A program made the position numbers and the translations under genes. The notes beneath the pieces are model-generated. The model had not been told where the DNA came from. It saw nothing but the letters and a program-made list of their open reading frames with translations, and ran no database searches. This document shows positions 32,246 to 42,677 of a DNA stretch of 64,000 bases, in pieces (position 1 is the first letter of the stretch; the number at the start of each line of letters is the position of its first letter). The DNA lies in contig JAJEKV010000028.1 of assembly GCA_021234155.1 (NCBI GenBank), forward strand, positions 12,414,134 to 12,478,133, given 5' to 3'. The stretch comes from Isoetes taiwanensis (lineage: Eukaryota > Streptophyta > Lycopodiopsida > Isoetales > Isoetaceae).

Positions 32246-33896
32246 ATGTCTTCTCCCAGCAAGCGCCGGGACATGGATGTCATGAAATTGTTAGTAATCC
32301 TGTTTCTTTTGTAACCGTTTCTTTGTTTCTTTTTCTTTTTTTGGCAATTGGGGTTGCCTGACATTCGTTTTTTCTTTGTAGGATGATGAGTGATTATAAG
32401 GTCGAGATGATCAATGATGCGTTGCATGAATTCTATGTAGAATTCCGAGGCCCAACTGATAGTATGTTACTCCAATGAATTTTTCACTTTAAGTTCTTAC
32501 GTTCTCTTAGTAATTAATTTTTCCATGATATGGTTATGTGAGTAATTGAAGCATTGGATTTAGTTTCAAAGTTTAGGTCAGTTGTTTGTAGAATTGACCC
32601 TTTCGCATTCCTTTTACTTGAGGATTTATGGAGTCTGGTAAGCTGTTTTAATTTGTTTAGCAGTTCTGCTTTGCTCTTTAGTTTTTAGCTTTTAGGTATG
32701 ACTTATTTCATCCTGAATTGGTAAGCGAAAACTTGTTCAGAATGAAAAGCAAGAAACTAGTTGCCTTAACGCAATGATAAAATAAATATCTTTAAAATGG
32801 TTTCAGCATTCATGTAGGTCCTTACCAAACTGGCACATGGAAAATCAGGGTGGAGCTTCCAGAGTCTTATCCTTACAAATCTCCATCAATTGGTTTTGTC
32901 AACAGAATTTTCCACCCCAACGTGGATGAAATGTATGGTTCCCTTATGCTTTACGAACAATTAGAGGAAAAGAATAGCAAAGAAGTTCTTTTTACAGCTC
33001 ATTTCTGTGACTTCTTTATATATTGGTTTGCTAAAGTTCCCGCATTCTCAATTGTGCAGGTCAGGATCAGTATGTTTAGATGTTATCAATCAAACTTGGA
33101 GTCCAATGTTTGGTACGAACAGACTAGACTATATTGCTGGGTTAAACTGTCATGCAGATTGGAGTTTCTTACTCAAGATATGCATTTTATGCAGATCTTA
33201 TAAACGTATTTGAGGTCTTTCTGCCTCAGCTCCTTCTATATCCCAATCCAACAGATCCCTTAAATGGAGAAGCTGCTGCACTTATGATGCATGATAGGGA
33301 ACGTTACGAGCAGAAAGTTAAAGGTAGAACAACCTTCATATTCTGGTTTAGGCTTTTGATTTGTCTTGTAGTTGCTTGGCAGTGGTAATTTCACTGGAAG
33401 GTGATGTTCCTATCATTCAATGCTCAGGTAAAGTTTTGTATGATGAAGATGGCCGTGGCATATTCATATAGAAAAAATTCGAACTGTTTATAAGTCTCTT
33501 CTTGAAGAGGGTGTTCTTCAATCTGCCTCTGCCTCTGCCTGCCCAAGAATGAGACCTTTTAGACTCTTAGTAATTGACAGAACAAAGGATGGGGTGAGGC
33601 ATCTATTCTTTATTTGCAAGCTGAAAGAATGCCCTTTAGTGCAAGATGCATTTTAAGATTTGCCGCAATTTCTAAGGAAAAATACTGAAAGAATGTTTTG
33701 TATCTCATAATGCTGAGGCTTATTTTGTCAAAGTTATGTGATTTAACTTGGTTCTCTCCTTCTGTTGATTCCAGAATATTGTGAAAGATATGCAAAGACA
33801 GTTGAGAATGGAAACCGTCCAGATGATAGCACAGATGCTGAGATGAGTGATGGCTACTCTAGTGAGGAAGAAATGGCAGGACATGCTGACCCGTAA
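32246..33896 (+). CDS. UBC5: Ubiquitin-conjugating enzyme E2, UBC4/5/6 (UBE2H) type, six exons
   Basis: Six exons with GT-AG introns join in one 180-residue frame: 32246-32289, 32382-32461, 32818-32932, 33060-33112, 33195-33323 and 33775-33896. The protein starts [15 protein letters not shown] and continues [85 protein letters not shown], then an acidic tail ending HADP. Cys85 in SVCLD is the ubiquitin-accepting residue; the HPN motif is present. Length and all blocks match the plant UBC4/5/6 group (about 183-191 residues), which includes human UBE2H. It would charge and transfer ubiquitin in the cytosol or nucleus. All junctions keep phase, so the gene appears functional. Confidence 0.95.
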
Positions 33897-35362
33897 AGTT
33901 TCAAAATCTGAGCATGTGGGTGTACAAATATTAGGGTTCAAGGTTTATTTGATGCCCTCGTTCTTGATTCTCTAAAGGGCCTGCTAAAATAAGGCTTGTT
34001 TTACTGGTTCCGTCAGTTAATGTATATAAAAACCTGGGCAAGTGTGTGGCAATCCATAGCAGAAGTTCATGCTTTACTCCAACCAGTTCAAAATAAAAGT
34101 CCTTTAGCCATTCAAGTGAACAGCCTAGTTATGCCTGTGTTTTCTGTACAATTTAGCTGAGGAAAGGTCCTGATGCCAATAAGAATAAAACTATTTTACT
34201 CTCCCCGAAATCTTAAGACAATATTTACACATGAAATCATGTCTAAAATTCCACAGTTCAGTGTACAGGTTTATTGTGAACAACTTGGAAGCATGATTTG
34301 GTTTCCGCCTTAGCGCATAGAAAAGAGGACTTATGAGGAAACGGAGTAGCACAAAGATGCGCTTGGGGATTTACAGTTCTGAAAAAGGCCTTGCGTTATT
34401 GACAATTGGATGATCTTAGGGAAGACATTCTTGATTGAAGTATCATTACGTCCAAGTTCTCTAATTTAGTAGGTTAGCTTTATATAGCGTTTATCCTATG
34501 CTCGTCCCACACAGAGTACGATAAGCATCTCTTATTTCTTAAATTAAATAGAGACAATCCTATGGGTGTAGGTGGTATCCTGCTGTTCTTTTTGGTCTCC
34601 ACTATGTAGTCTCGCCGATACTAGCCATATTAGTATAGTCTGCCCCAATCTAAGGTGTATATTTATAGGGAAAATTCCAGATAGACCTCTCGAGTTTTCA
34701 AATATTCCCCAGAAATAAGGTATTTGGCTTAAATGGCAATAACTTTTTTTTTTTTTTTATCGATGAAAGATAAAGGGATTTTAAGTGAGATCTACCCAAC
34801 AATAGTAGAATCATCTAAAACGGAGTTAGAATCTTAAAGTTATGATGTTTCAAAAAAAGTGTTATAAAAAATGGTTTTGGCAACATCACATTGTGGAACA
34901 TATTTTTGCGGCGAATTTTGAATTTCTAACATGTCAAGTACATATTGCCAACAATATAAATGTCGGCATGTAAATGTCATAGTCGAACTTTAATTAGGGT
35001 GGAATCACACTATTGTGTCCAACAATCAGAAAGTAGTATTTTTGTTCTTTGGCACCCTCCTATCACATTAGGAGTGGTCAGGAATCATATCGGAGGTGAA
35101 ATTCTTGGTCAGAGGTTCCCACTAGCCAAGATCTTGGGCACAGCCACCTCAACAACTCATTGCGCTAAAAGCTTGTTGAACAGAAATATAAGATTTTTTT
35201 ATCCACAAATCGACGACCGAATACAATATTTTGTGCATCGGATTTGCTCCTAAAGAAGCTGAAACAGTCTGGATCATCATCCTGAAGTGATAAATGCGTG
35301 CAATGGATATTGATGAATATTTGATGTGGCAGGCATTTCTTGGGCATAAGTGTATATAAGAA
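33897..35362. other. Downstream of the E2 gene, no supported gene
   Basis: The first ~250 bp are likely the E2 3' UTR. Beyond that no gene is supported. A 15-base T run is at 34744-34758. Confidence 0.45.
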
Positions 35363-35845
35363 TCACCCTGGGGCTTGAGTTCTGGGGTGGAAGCGTTGCT
35401 GATAAGCATAGTGCGGAGGCAATGCTGACACCCCAGAATTCAAGCCCCCCGGGTGATTCGTAAAAACGTGAATGTTAGGAAGGGGAAACTTTCGAGAGCA
35501 GGAAGTTTCAGGAAGAAACTTGCTGGCGGCGGAAGCGGCGGCGGCGCCACCGAAGCCGCCCGTACCACAAGAAAGTTTCTTCCCGAAACTTCCCCTCGCC
35601 GAAAAGTTCCCGCCACCAACCTTCGGCCCACCAAGATTACCCGATCCAAAGACTTTCTTGGCTTTTTTAGAATGTTTCTTGCAGCTATAGCAGCGGATTC
35701 CATCATATTCGTCTTCAAGCTCGAGTTTGAGCCATTTTATGCTCAATTTGGTGAGAACTTGTGGAATGGGCATCCTCCGGCCAGAACAGATAGAAGCACC
35801 AGATAGCAGCAAATATCGTATTTCTGAAACACGATTTCGAAACAA
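35363..35845 (-). CDS. Unrecognised Gly-rich 160-aa ORF, low support
   Basis: A minus-strand open frame encodes LKLELEDEYDGIRCYSCKKHSKKAKK followed by Gly- and Ala-rich sequence (in parts GSGNLGGPKVGGG). The EYDGIRCYSC segment vaguely resembles the (V/E)YEGLxxICFxCGxYGH knuckle of plant L1 ORF1 proteins, but the His and last Cys are missing. The end of the frame runs into the hairpin at 35366-35457. GC-rich low-complexity sequence is open on several frames here, so real coding is doubtful. Confidence 0.2.
   Translation of the reverse strand: MFRNRVSEIRYLLLSGASICSGRRMPIPQVLTKLSIKWLKLELEDEYDGIRCYSCKKHSKKAKKVFGSGNLGGPKVGGGNFSARGSFGKKLSCGTGGFGGAAAASAASKFLPETSCSRKFPLPNIHVFTNHPGGLNSGVSALPPHYAYQQRFHPRTQAPG
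35366..35457. repeat. 92-bp imperfect hairpin
   Basis: The arm beginning CACCCTGGGGCTTGAGTTCT pairs over about 38 bp with the arm ending CAAGCCCCCCGGGTG, including GCGTTGC/GCAATGC near the loop. There are a few mismatches and a ~17-nt loop. It may be a small foldback element or an inverted duplication. Confidence 0.7.
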
Positions 35846-37032
35846 GTTTTGGAAGGGTACTGGTGGCGCCGCCAGAGCCCCGCCAAGAAATTACAATGAA
35901 AGTTACCTAAAAAATAAAAGAGCTGAAACCTTAGGTAATCTTCAGGTGGCAAAGGTTACGGTAAAGAAAAATTCTGGAAGGTAAAAACCCACAGAATGTT
36001 GGGTTGAAGAGGAAGAACGCGAGTTAAAACCACCGGATCCGTGAGTAAAACTGTCGCAACCAAGACCTTGTTCAATTTTTTTTTAAGTTAACATTCACAA
36101 AAGGAAAACATGACATGTAGCTAGCGTGATTGGCAGCATGGCCAAAATTTTCTTTACCTTACATTTACGTGATAAGAATTTTTTTGACTCCTCCATCTCA
36201 TGCCCAGGAAATAAAAACCTAGTTCTCGGACGTCCACAATTGTGTTTCGTCCTTAGGGTCTGGTCACATGTTAATGTCAACATGGATCCTTTCCCATCAA
36301 TGACCAAACAAAGCAAACTAATTGCATTGTCGACACAGACTACAGAACAGAAAGCGTCATGGTTCTCACATTCCTTGAAGGACTCTTGCGTATAAAGGGA
36401 GAGTCTTCTTTTTTGTTATGGGTACTGATGGAGCAATGACTGGTGGAGTACTGATAACTAGTTATTAGTACTATTCCATCCATATAATCTCGATAAGATG
36501 GTTATCTGTCTTTGCCTCGATTGATAATCAGAAATGCATGGCCTCGGCTGCACATCCTCGGCAGGGTTGCCCTTAAGGGGCGAATTTTAGCCCAATGGCT
36601 ATTTTCAAGTTTTTTTCTAAAATATATTTCTAAATGTTAGTAGGATACCATTGAATAATATGGGAAAAAAATTCGCCAACTTTCGATGGTTCATCTCCCA
36701 ATTTTTTTTTCTTTCGCCCCATATTCTTAGGCCGAGGTTTACGGTTTAGCCGCCAATTCTATGGAGGCGGTGGACCGGCTTCATGGATTCGCCTCTTAGC
36801 ACCCCTCCAATGAGGTAAATTTCTTGCAAACGAAAGCCACAATGTCGACTTATACCATGAATAATAATGTAAGAGATTGCTCACAACCGGCATTTAAGCT
36901 CTGTGAATAATCTATACGATTTCTGTTGTCGCAGGAAATTTTAACCTGAATAAAGGCTTGAGAGCCATTACTGGCTTGGCACTGCATTATACGATTTCAA
37001 GCATGTCATATCCTACACCCATTTCACAGTCT

Positions 37033-37592
37033 TCTCGGTTGATGTTAAAGGTACTTTCCTTTTGTGCCATACTTTGATGATGCTGAGTTATTCCCTTTGA
37101 TGATGTTGTAATCAAGCATAGTTGCATTGGATTATGAGTGCCATGCAAATTAGTGAGGAAGATGACAGCAGTACGTTTGTGAATATGCAAGATGCTTGAA
37201 CATACAATTTCTTTTGGTTTATCCTATATAGTTCAAAGACCTTCATGATTACGTTTCTAATTTCTGAATCTCAGTTTGCTTGCTGTATTTTCAGACCTTA
37301 GGCAGATAAGATTTCGGTTGACGTTAAAGGTACTTTCCTTTTGTGCCATACTTTGATGATGCAGAGTTATTCCCTTTGATGTTGCTGTAATCAAGCATAG
37401 TTTCATTAGATTATGAGTGCCATGAAAACTAGTGAGGAAGATGACAGCAATACGTTTGTGAATATGCAAGATGCTTGAACATACAAGTTCTTTTGGTTTA
37501 GCCTATATAGTTCCTCAAAGACCTTCATGATTATGTTTCTAATTTCTGAATCTCAGTTTCCTTGCTGTATTTCCAGACCTTAGGCAGATAAG
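37033..37592 (+). repeat. ~280-bp tandem duplication before the hAT transposase start
   Basis: Two adjacent copies (about 37033-37309 and 37310-37592) share GTTAAAGGTACTTTCCTTTT, GAGGAAGATGACAGCA and the end CAGACCTTAGGCAGATAAG. Each end contains a possible 3' splice site (TGTATTTYCAG). The transposase ATG follows two bases after the second copy, so this is the 5' UTR or promoter of the element. Confidence 0.85.
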
Positions 37593-37593
37593 A

Positions 37594-40373
37594 ATGTCTA
37601 CACGGAGCATTTTGTCATTCTTTAAGAGCAACAACAATGTTGTGGGCAGTTGTAGCAATAGTACGGTGATTGTGGAGGAGAGTCTGGAAGCCATAATAGA
37701 AGGTTCAAGTGAAAAGGTGTCCACTGATCAAGCAGCAAATGAACCTCAAGAAAATGTTGATGTTGACAATGCCAAAAGCAAGAAGCGGAAAAGGCAGTCA
37801 GGTCAGTGGACTCAAGGTAGAGATTTTCAGGAAGATTGGGGTAGAAGATTTCCTTACATAAGGCCTATAGTTGAAGAAGATGAATTTGGGTTTCCAAGAG
37901 CACGACGAGCACGATGTGATGCATGTTCATGGAAACAAGGAGCTAATGTCGACCTGCAGCTGAAGTTAGACACAATAGAGAAGCATGCTGGTAAAACCTA
38001 TGATAAGAAGCTGGAGGATGGAAAGGAAGTGTCCGTGATGAGGTGGAAAACAAAGGATGAGTGTAGGCATTTGCAGTATGTTGAGGAATATACAGAGTAC
38101 CTTGCAAAGAAAGACTTACCCGTTGTGAAACCGATCAAAGATTTGCTTCAAACAATTACTGATAAAAATTTGCAAGCAAGATTGGTGCAGCTACAGGCAG
38201 TATTCCATGCTTTAAAAAAAGGTAGGCCTATGACTGATTATCCTAAGGAAAAAGAGATTTTGGAAATGCAGCCTAGTAACCAGAACTTTCCCAACTCACA
38301 TTGGTCTAAGCAAAGTGGTTGGGAGTTCGCAAAATGCATTGATGAAGTGGTTAGACAAGATTTGCAAGAAGATCTCCATAGGTGTGATTTTTTTGCTATG
38401 TCATTGGATGAGGCAACCGCAAAAGATAACTCGTCTTGGCTGTGTATGACAGTATACTACGTGACCCTCTTTGTTAGACGAGCATCTTATGTTAGGATCA
38501 TGCGCTTGCAAAGAAATGCAACTGCGGAGAATATATTTGCAATTGTTGACGAGAGTTTAAAGATAGTTTTGGGGCTTTCAACACTTGATATTGCAAGAAA
38601 GCTGGTCTGCATTGGCATGGATGGTGCATCTGTAATGCAAGGATGTCGTAATGGGCTTACAGTTAGGATTCAAACTACATTGGCACCTTATGCTCTTGGT
38701 GTGCATTGCATGGCTCATAGAATGAGCCTTGCATACAAAATTGTAGACAATTTTGATTGCGTCATGAAGATTGAGAGCTTAATAAAGGATGTTTATAACT
38801 TCTTCTGTCGAAGCTCAAAAAGGTATGTTAGGTACTTTTTCTTTTGGTTATTACATTCGTATTAGTTTATAAGTTCTTGTTTTGATGGATTTTCTATCCT
38901 AGATTCCGCAAGTTTAAGAAGATGGCATTAGGGTTGACTAAGGGTGACAAGCTGTTGAACAACAAGTATCTGAGGTGGATATCCCTCTATAAACCAGCAC
39001 AACGCCTATATTTGGAGTACCCTTCCTTGGTCGGGTTAATGGATAAGTTGTCATCAAAAAGTGGGCAAGACTCAGAGAAACCAATACAATTACTTGCTCA
39101 ACTCGTGGATCTCGAGACATTGTTGACTCTGGCAGGTACCAGTCTATAGTTTGAGACTAGTTCCAGTCTATAGTTTGGGATTAGTTCCAGTCTAGTTAAG
39201 GCATGTTTTTGCATTAGTTCCAGTCTATTTTGACATTGGTTTCTTTTGCAGGCATTCTTCCCATGTTAAAGGAGCTGAACTTCTTAACAAAGCTTGCTCA
39301 AAAACGCACTATGTACATTTCAGAGTATGTGCGGGCTAGACAGATGGCATGTCTTGCATTTGATTTCATGTATCCTGTCGCTGGTCCATATGATGCAGAG
39401 AAATTTGTGTTATGGTATGAGTTACTTGATGTAGATGGCAATAAAAGCATTTTGGAGTTTGATGCCAACGAGAAATTATGCATGAAGGTCCACTCTAATT
39501 TAGTGCAGGTACTATTTATTTATGCAGCATTTCAATCTTGTCTTTTATATGTCTTATTGTTACATTATCTAGTAGACGAATTTGCAGATGTATGCACCAA
39601 AGAAACGTATTCGAGGTCGTCTATTGCGACGAGCTCCCATAACCAGAGATACATTTGCTGAAATAGTTACAAATGTGCGCAAAAATCTGCATGATATAGC
39701 AGGTACTTTAGCTAAAGAAATACGGGATCGTTTTCCAAGGGATGAAATCCTGGATGCAATGTCTATTGTGTATCCTCGCCTGGATCAGCCCACAAAGTGA
39801 TCATCATCATAAAGCTTAAAGCGCATTGATTTCAAAAGCAATGTTCGTGTACTTTAAAAGATTATTTCTCTAAGCCCTTGTTATTGTAGAATCGAAAAAG
39901 GTTTATGCATCATAGATGGGAATGCATTGATGGAACAAGCACAATGTTTTGGAGAAACTATGTGGGTGCAATGCGCACAACTAGAGGAGCCCAAGGAATT
40001 TGGTTCAATTACTAGACTTTGGATGCTGCTTAGCAATAGTCAGTTTCTTCGAGATCGAATGCCAGAGTATTTTAAACTTGTCCATCTGTGTCAAACCATG
40101 ATTTTGGGCTCTGTGGAGGACGAACGAGTATTTAGCACCATGAATTATTTGAAGAATAAGGTCCGCAATAGGCTCGAGAAGAATTTGGATATTGCTTTAC
40201 GATCATACACATGCAATTACACTCTCAAGGATTTTCCATTTGATAGAGCGTTAGCTTTGTGGGATTCAACTTCAAGAAGAGAGAGTCAAGCAGGATTGGA
40301 GATTGTAGGAAGTTCTAAGTCTTTAGATTCATCAAGTGGTTGGAGCTTTCTACCAGATTCTGCAGGTTCTTGA
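37594..40373 (+). CDS. hAT transposase, five exons, intact
   Basis: Exons 37594-38822, 38903-39135, 39252-39508, 39588-39796 and 39890-40373 join at GT-AG sites into one 803-residue frame. The N-terminus opens STRSILSFFK and is followed by a basic KSKKRKR segment (possible nuclear signal) and a Cys-containing DNA-binding part (RARCDACSW ... IEKHAGKTY). The core has MSLDEATAKDNSSW with the first catalytic Asp, CIGMDGASVMQG with the second, HCMAHRMSLAYK and RWISLYK. The C-terminus has the hAT dimerisation pattern VEDERVFSTMNYLKNKVRNRL. The third catalytic Glu I place only by inference. The enzyme would cut at the element's CAGGG ends and give 8-bp target duplications. Only the last intron (donor GTGATC) is less certain. 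Confidence 0.9.
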
Positions 40374-42143
40374 AACAAACTACAATTTGATTTTACAATA
40401 TGAGTTTACAATATGGTGGTCGGCTGCATTTCTGCACTACAATTCAGATTGTTGTCTTCAGATTCTGCACAACAATTCAAATGGTAAGCCTGCTCTTGAA
40501 ACATTATGAGGATAATATTTCTTTAGTTCTGTGGATTCATATGCATTGTAGGCATGTGGAACTCAAAGCTTATATGCTATTTGTCTCATTGAAAGAGGCT
40601 TGAAGTATCTCTATCTGATTTGTACTGTCATGCTTTGAACAGTAATCCTATAGTAAGACTTATTGTTAGAATGTTTGATATGGTTTCTTATGAAAAAACT
40701 GTGGATACATGACCTCCATAATCTGCTATAGAAGAATCAACATGCAGTCTGTGTAGATTATAAGATTGTGCAGTCTGTGTAGATTATGTAGGATAATTAT
40801 GCAGTCATTTGTAGCACTACCTTATCTAGTCTTGTGAAGTAGTTTGTGTGAGTTACAAGAGGATTATGCAGTATGATTGTGCAGCCTTCAGTAGCAGCAT
40901 GTTATATAGTCTTCCTCAAGGCGTGTTATTTATATGAGGTTATGCGGTCATGCGGTCTTTTGAAGCGTGAGCATGAAGTCTATCTTAGTTAGCGAGAGAG
41001 TGCAAACATCACCGGAAAAGAATTGTTCGATCGCACCTCTATAAAATATCGAGGTCCGCAAACTTCTGGGCCGTGATTAATCTAGATGTATGTAGTCCTT
41101 GAACCTAGATGTAGATCAGATTCATCGAGATGTCTGAAACTTCGGCTACAAACTTCGGCTACAGATTCATCGAGATGTTTGAAATAGTCGGCTAGGGTCT
41201 TGCATGTTTTGTCATGTAGTCCATGTTATTTAAAAAAGAGGTTTTCATGTTCTGTAGATATCGGCTTCATATGATCGGTAGCATGCAGATTGATCCGAAC
41301 CTAGGGTCTTGCTATGAACCTAGGGTCTTCAAATATCGGCTATAGATTAATCGATCGGCTGGGCTTTAGAACGAAATAGAAGTTATAACATGGAAATGGA
41401 AATCGGCATTCGGCTGCTACAGTGATTGAATCGATGCCGTGGGAACAGTGTTTTTCCCTAAGATTATGGTTTTAAGGCATTGTTTTCAACGTTTCATGAA
41501 AGACGTCTTTGAAACATTCAAATATTCTTGACATACGCCTATGACAAATCCTTAAGGTATTTTAACATCTCAAAATTGGAGTTCCGTAATAAATGTAGTA
41601 TTAAATCCATGTGGGACATAATTATGGGAGTATCACATATAAGCATATTGAAGTATCTATTAACAAATTTTGGATCCCCCAAGAGTATGCTTAACTAAGT
41701 AGTCATTGTGACCTTGAGAACTTAGGAAACTTGTCCTTATACTTAATCTAGAGGGTATCAAACAATTGAAGAAAAAAAAGAAGAAAGAATAAAGATAAGG
41801 AAAATGGGGAGCACAAGTGGGTAATTGTCCCTAAACCTCATGCATAGGCACAAGAAGGGAAGTTGAGTTGCTAGATAGTTGCACAAGGGGAGAATTTTGG
41901 AAGCTAGAAGGTTGTGAATGTTTAGAAACATCAAAAATCTCATCGTCACAATGCCTTAAAACCATTTTAAAACCATCTTTTTGGCTAAACGTGTTGGTCA
42001 AAATTCGCCAATATTTCGATCCCTAGTGTTGAAAATTGTGAAAAAATCGCCAACTTTGCTATTGCTAAAAAACTATTATTAGCCAACATTTCTAAATTAC
42101 ACCTACACAAATTTACCCTTAAGGGCAACCCTGATCCTCGGCT

Positions 42144-42212
42144 AGATATTTGGCACGTAAGACCGAAAAACAGCCTTCGGCCATAGCGAGACTCGACCTT
42201 ACATGCCAAATA
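42144..42212. repeat. Small hairpin beside the hAT insertion
   Basis: AGATATTTGGCACGTAAG pairs with CTTACATGCCAAATATCT with one or two mismatches, and GCCTTCGGC folds in the loop. It begins just after the right target duplication of the hAT element, so the hAT may have inserted at the edge of an existing hairpin. Confidence 0.65.
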
Positions 42213-42240
42213 TCTGGCCTCTATTGCACAATCAGTCATG

Positions 42241-42669
42241 CATATCCTAGGTATATGCTAGAATATACCTAGGATATGCTGGTAACTGCTCCAAACCTGT
42301 TATTCCCTGTAAATTGGCGGTCACCTGCCTTCTGGATTGCGAATGTTTCAACCGGATGGCTACTTCTCTGCTTCCAGTGCGGGTGCTCCATGTTGCTCGC
42401 CCAAAGACTCCGTCTTCGTGCCCTCGCGGGAGCTGTACAAATGTAGCAGTGTCCCTCTCTGTGCCTCTAGAATATGGATATATGGCTTTAAGTGCTGCTT
42501 CTAGCGTTATTCTGACTCAATGGCAAGCCTTTTAGGTTGGTACCTTTCTACCTTAGCTCCGTTCCCAGATTTGCAGACCATAAATGTGCTTTCCGCATTT
42601 CAAATTTAATGGCATGCAAGTCTTAACTTGCCTCCAATTTAGTTCTCACCAATATCTATCGTTATTTCC
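42241..42669 (+). repeat. ~428-bp direct repeat with pseudo-exon, copy 1
   Basis: The repeat starts with a perfect 38-bp palindrome (CATATCCTAGGTATAT, 6-nt loop, complement) and is nearly identical to 46981-47408. It contains an open segment 42356-42535 that begins MATSLLPVRVLHVARPKT and ends VPLEYGYMALSAASS and QWQAF followed by TAG. The last part resembles the N-terminus of plant microsomal glutathione S-transferase 3 (LPxEYGYVxL...QVG), with TAG where Gln might be expected; the first part could be a plastid transit peptide. The gene identity is tentative. Confidence 0.7.
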
Positions 42670-42677
42670 TCATTAGG

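Larger units (their letters stand above)
36562..42133 (+). mobile_element. Complete autonomous-looking hAT transposon, 5572 bp
   Basis: Both ends read CAGGGTTGCCCTTAAGGG inward (18 bp identical), followed by further similarity (GGCGAATTTT versus TAAATTTG) and AATTCGCCAA subterminal motifs. Identical 8-bp target duplications ATCCTCGG flank it (36554-36561, 42134-42141). Inside is a transposase gene whose five exons join without a stop. The 3' non-coding part (40374-42133) contains short repeats of GCAGTCTGTGTAGATTAT and ATCGAGATGT type and no second gene. Intact ends, target duplication and ORF suggest recent insertion. Confidence 0.95.

Noticed and set aside
33430-33600. Extra exon of the E2 gene inside its last intron
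   Set aside because: The frame contains stops, and the flanking exons already join in phase to give a full-length conserved E2.
35440-35984. Multiple Gly/Ala/Pro-rich ORFs, possible Gly-rich RNA-binding protein
   Set aside because: No RNP motifs are present, frames overlap on both strands, and the sequence is palindrome-rich; evidence for a gene is too weak.
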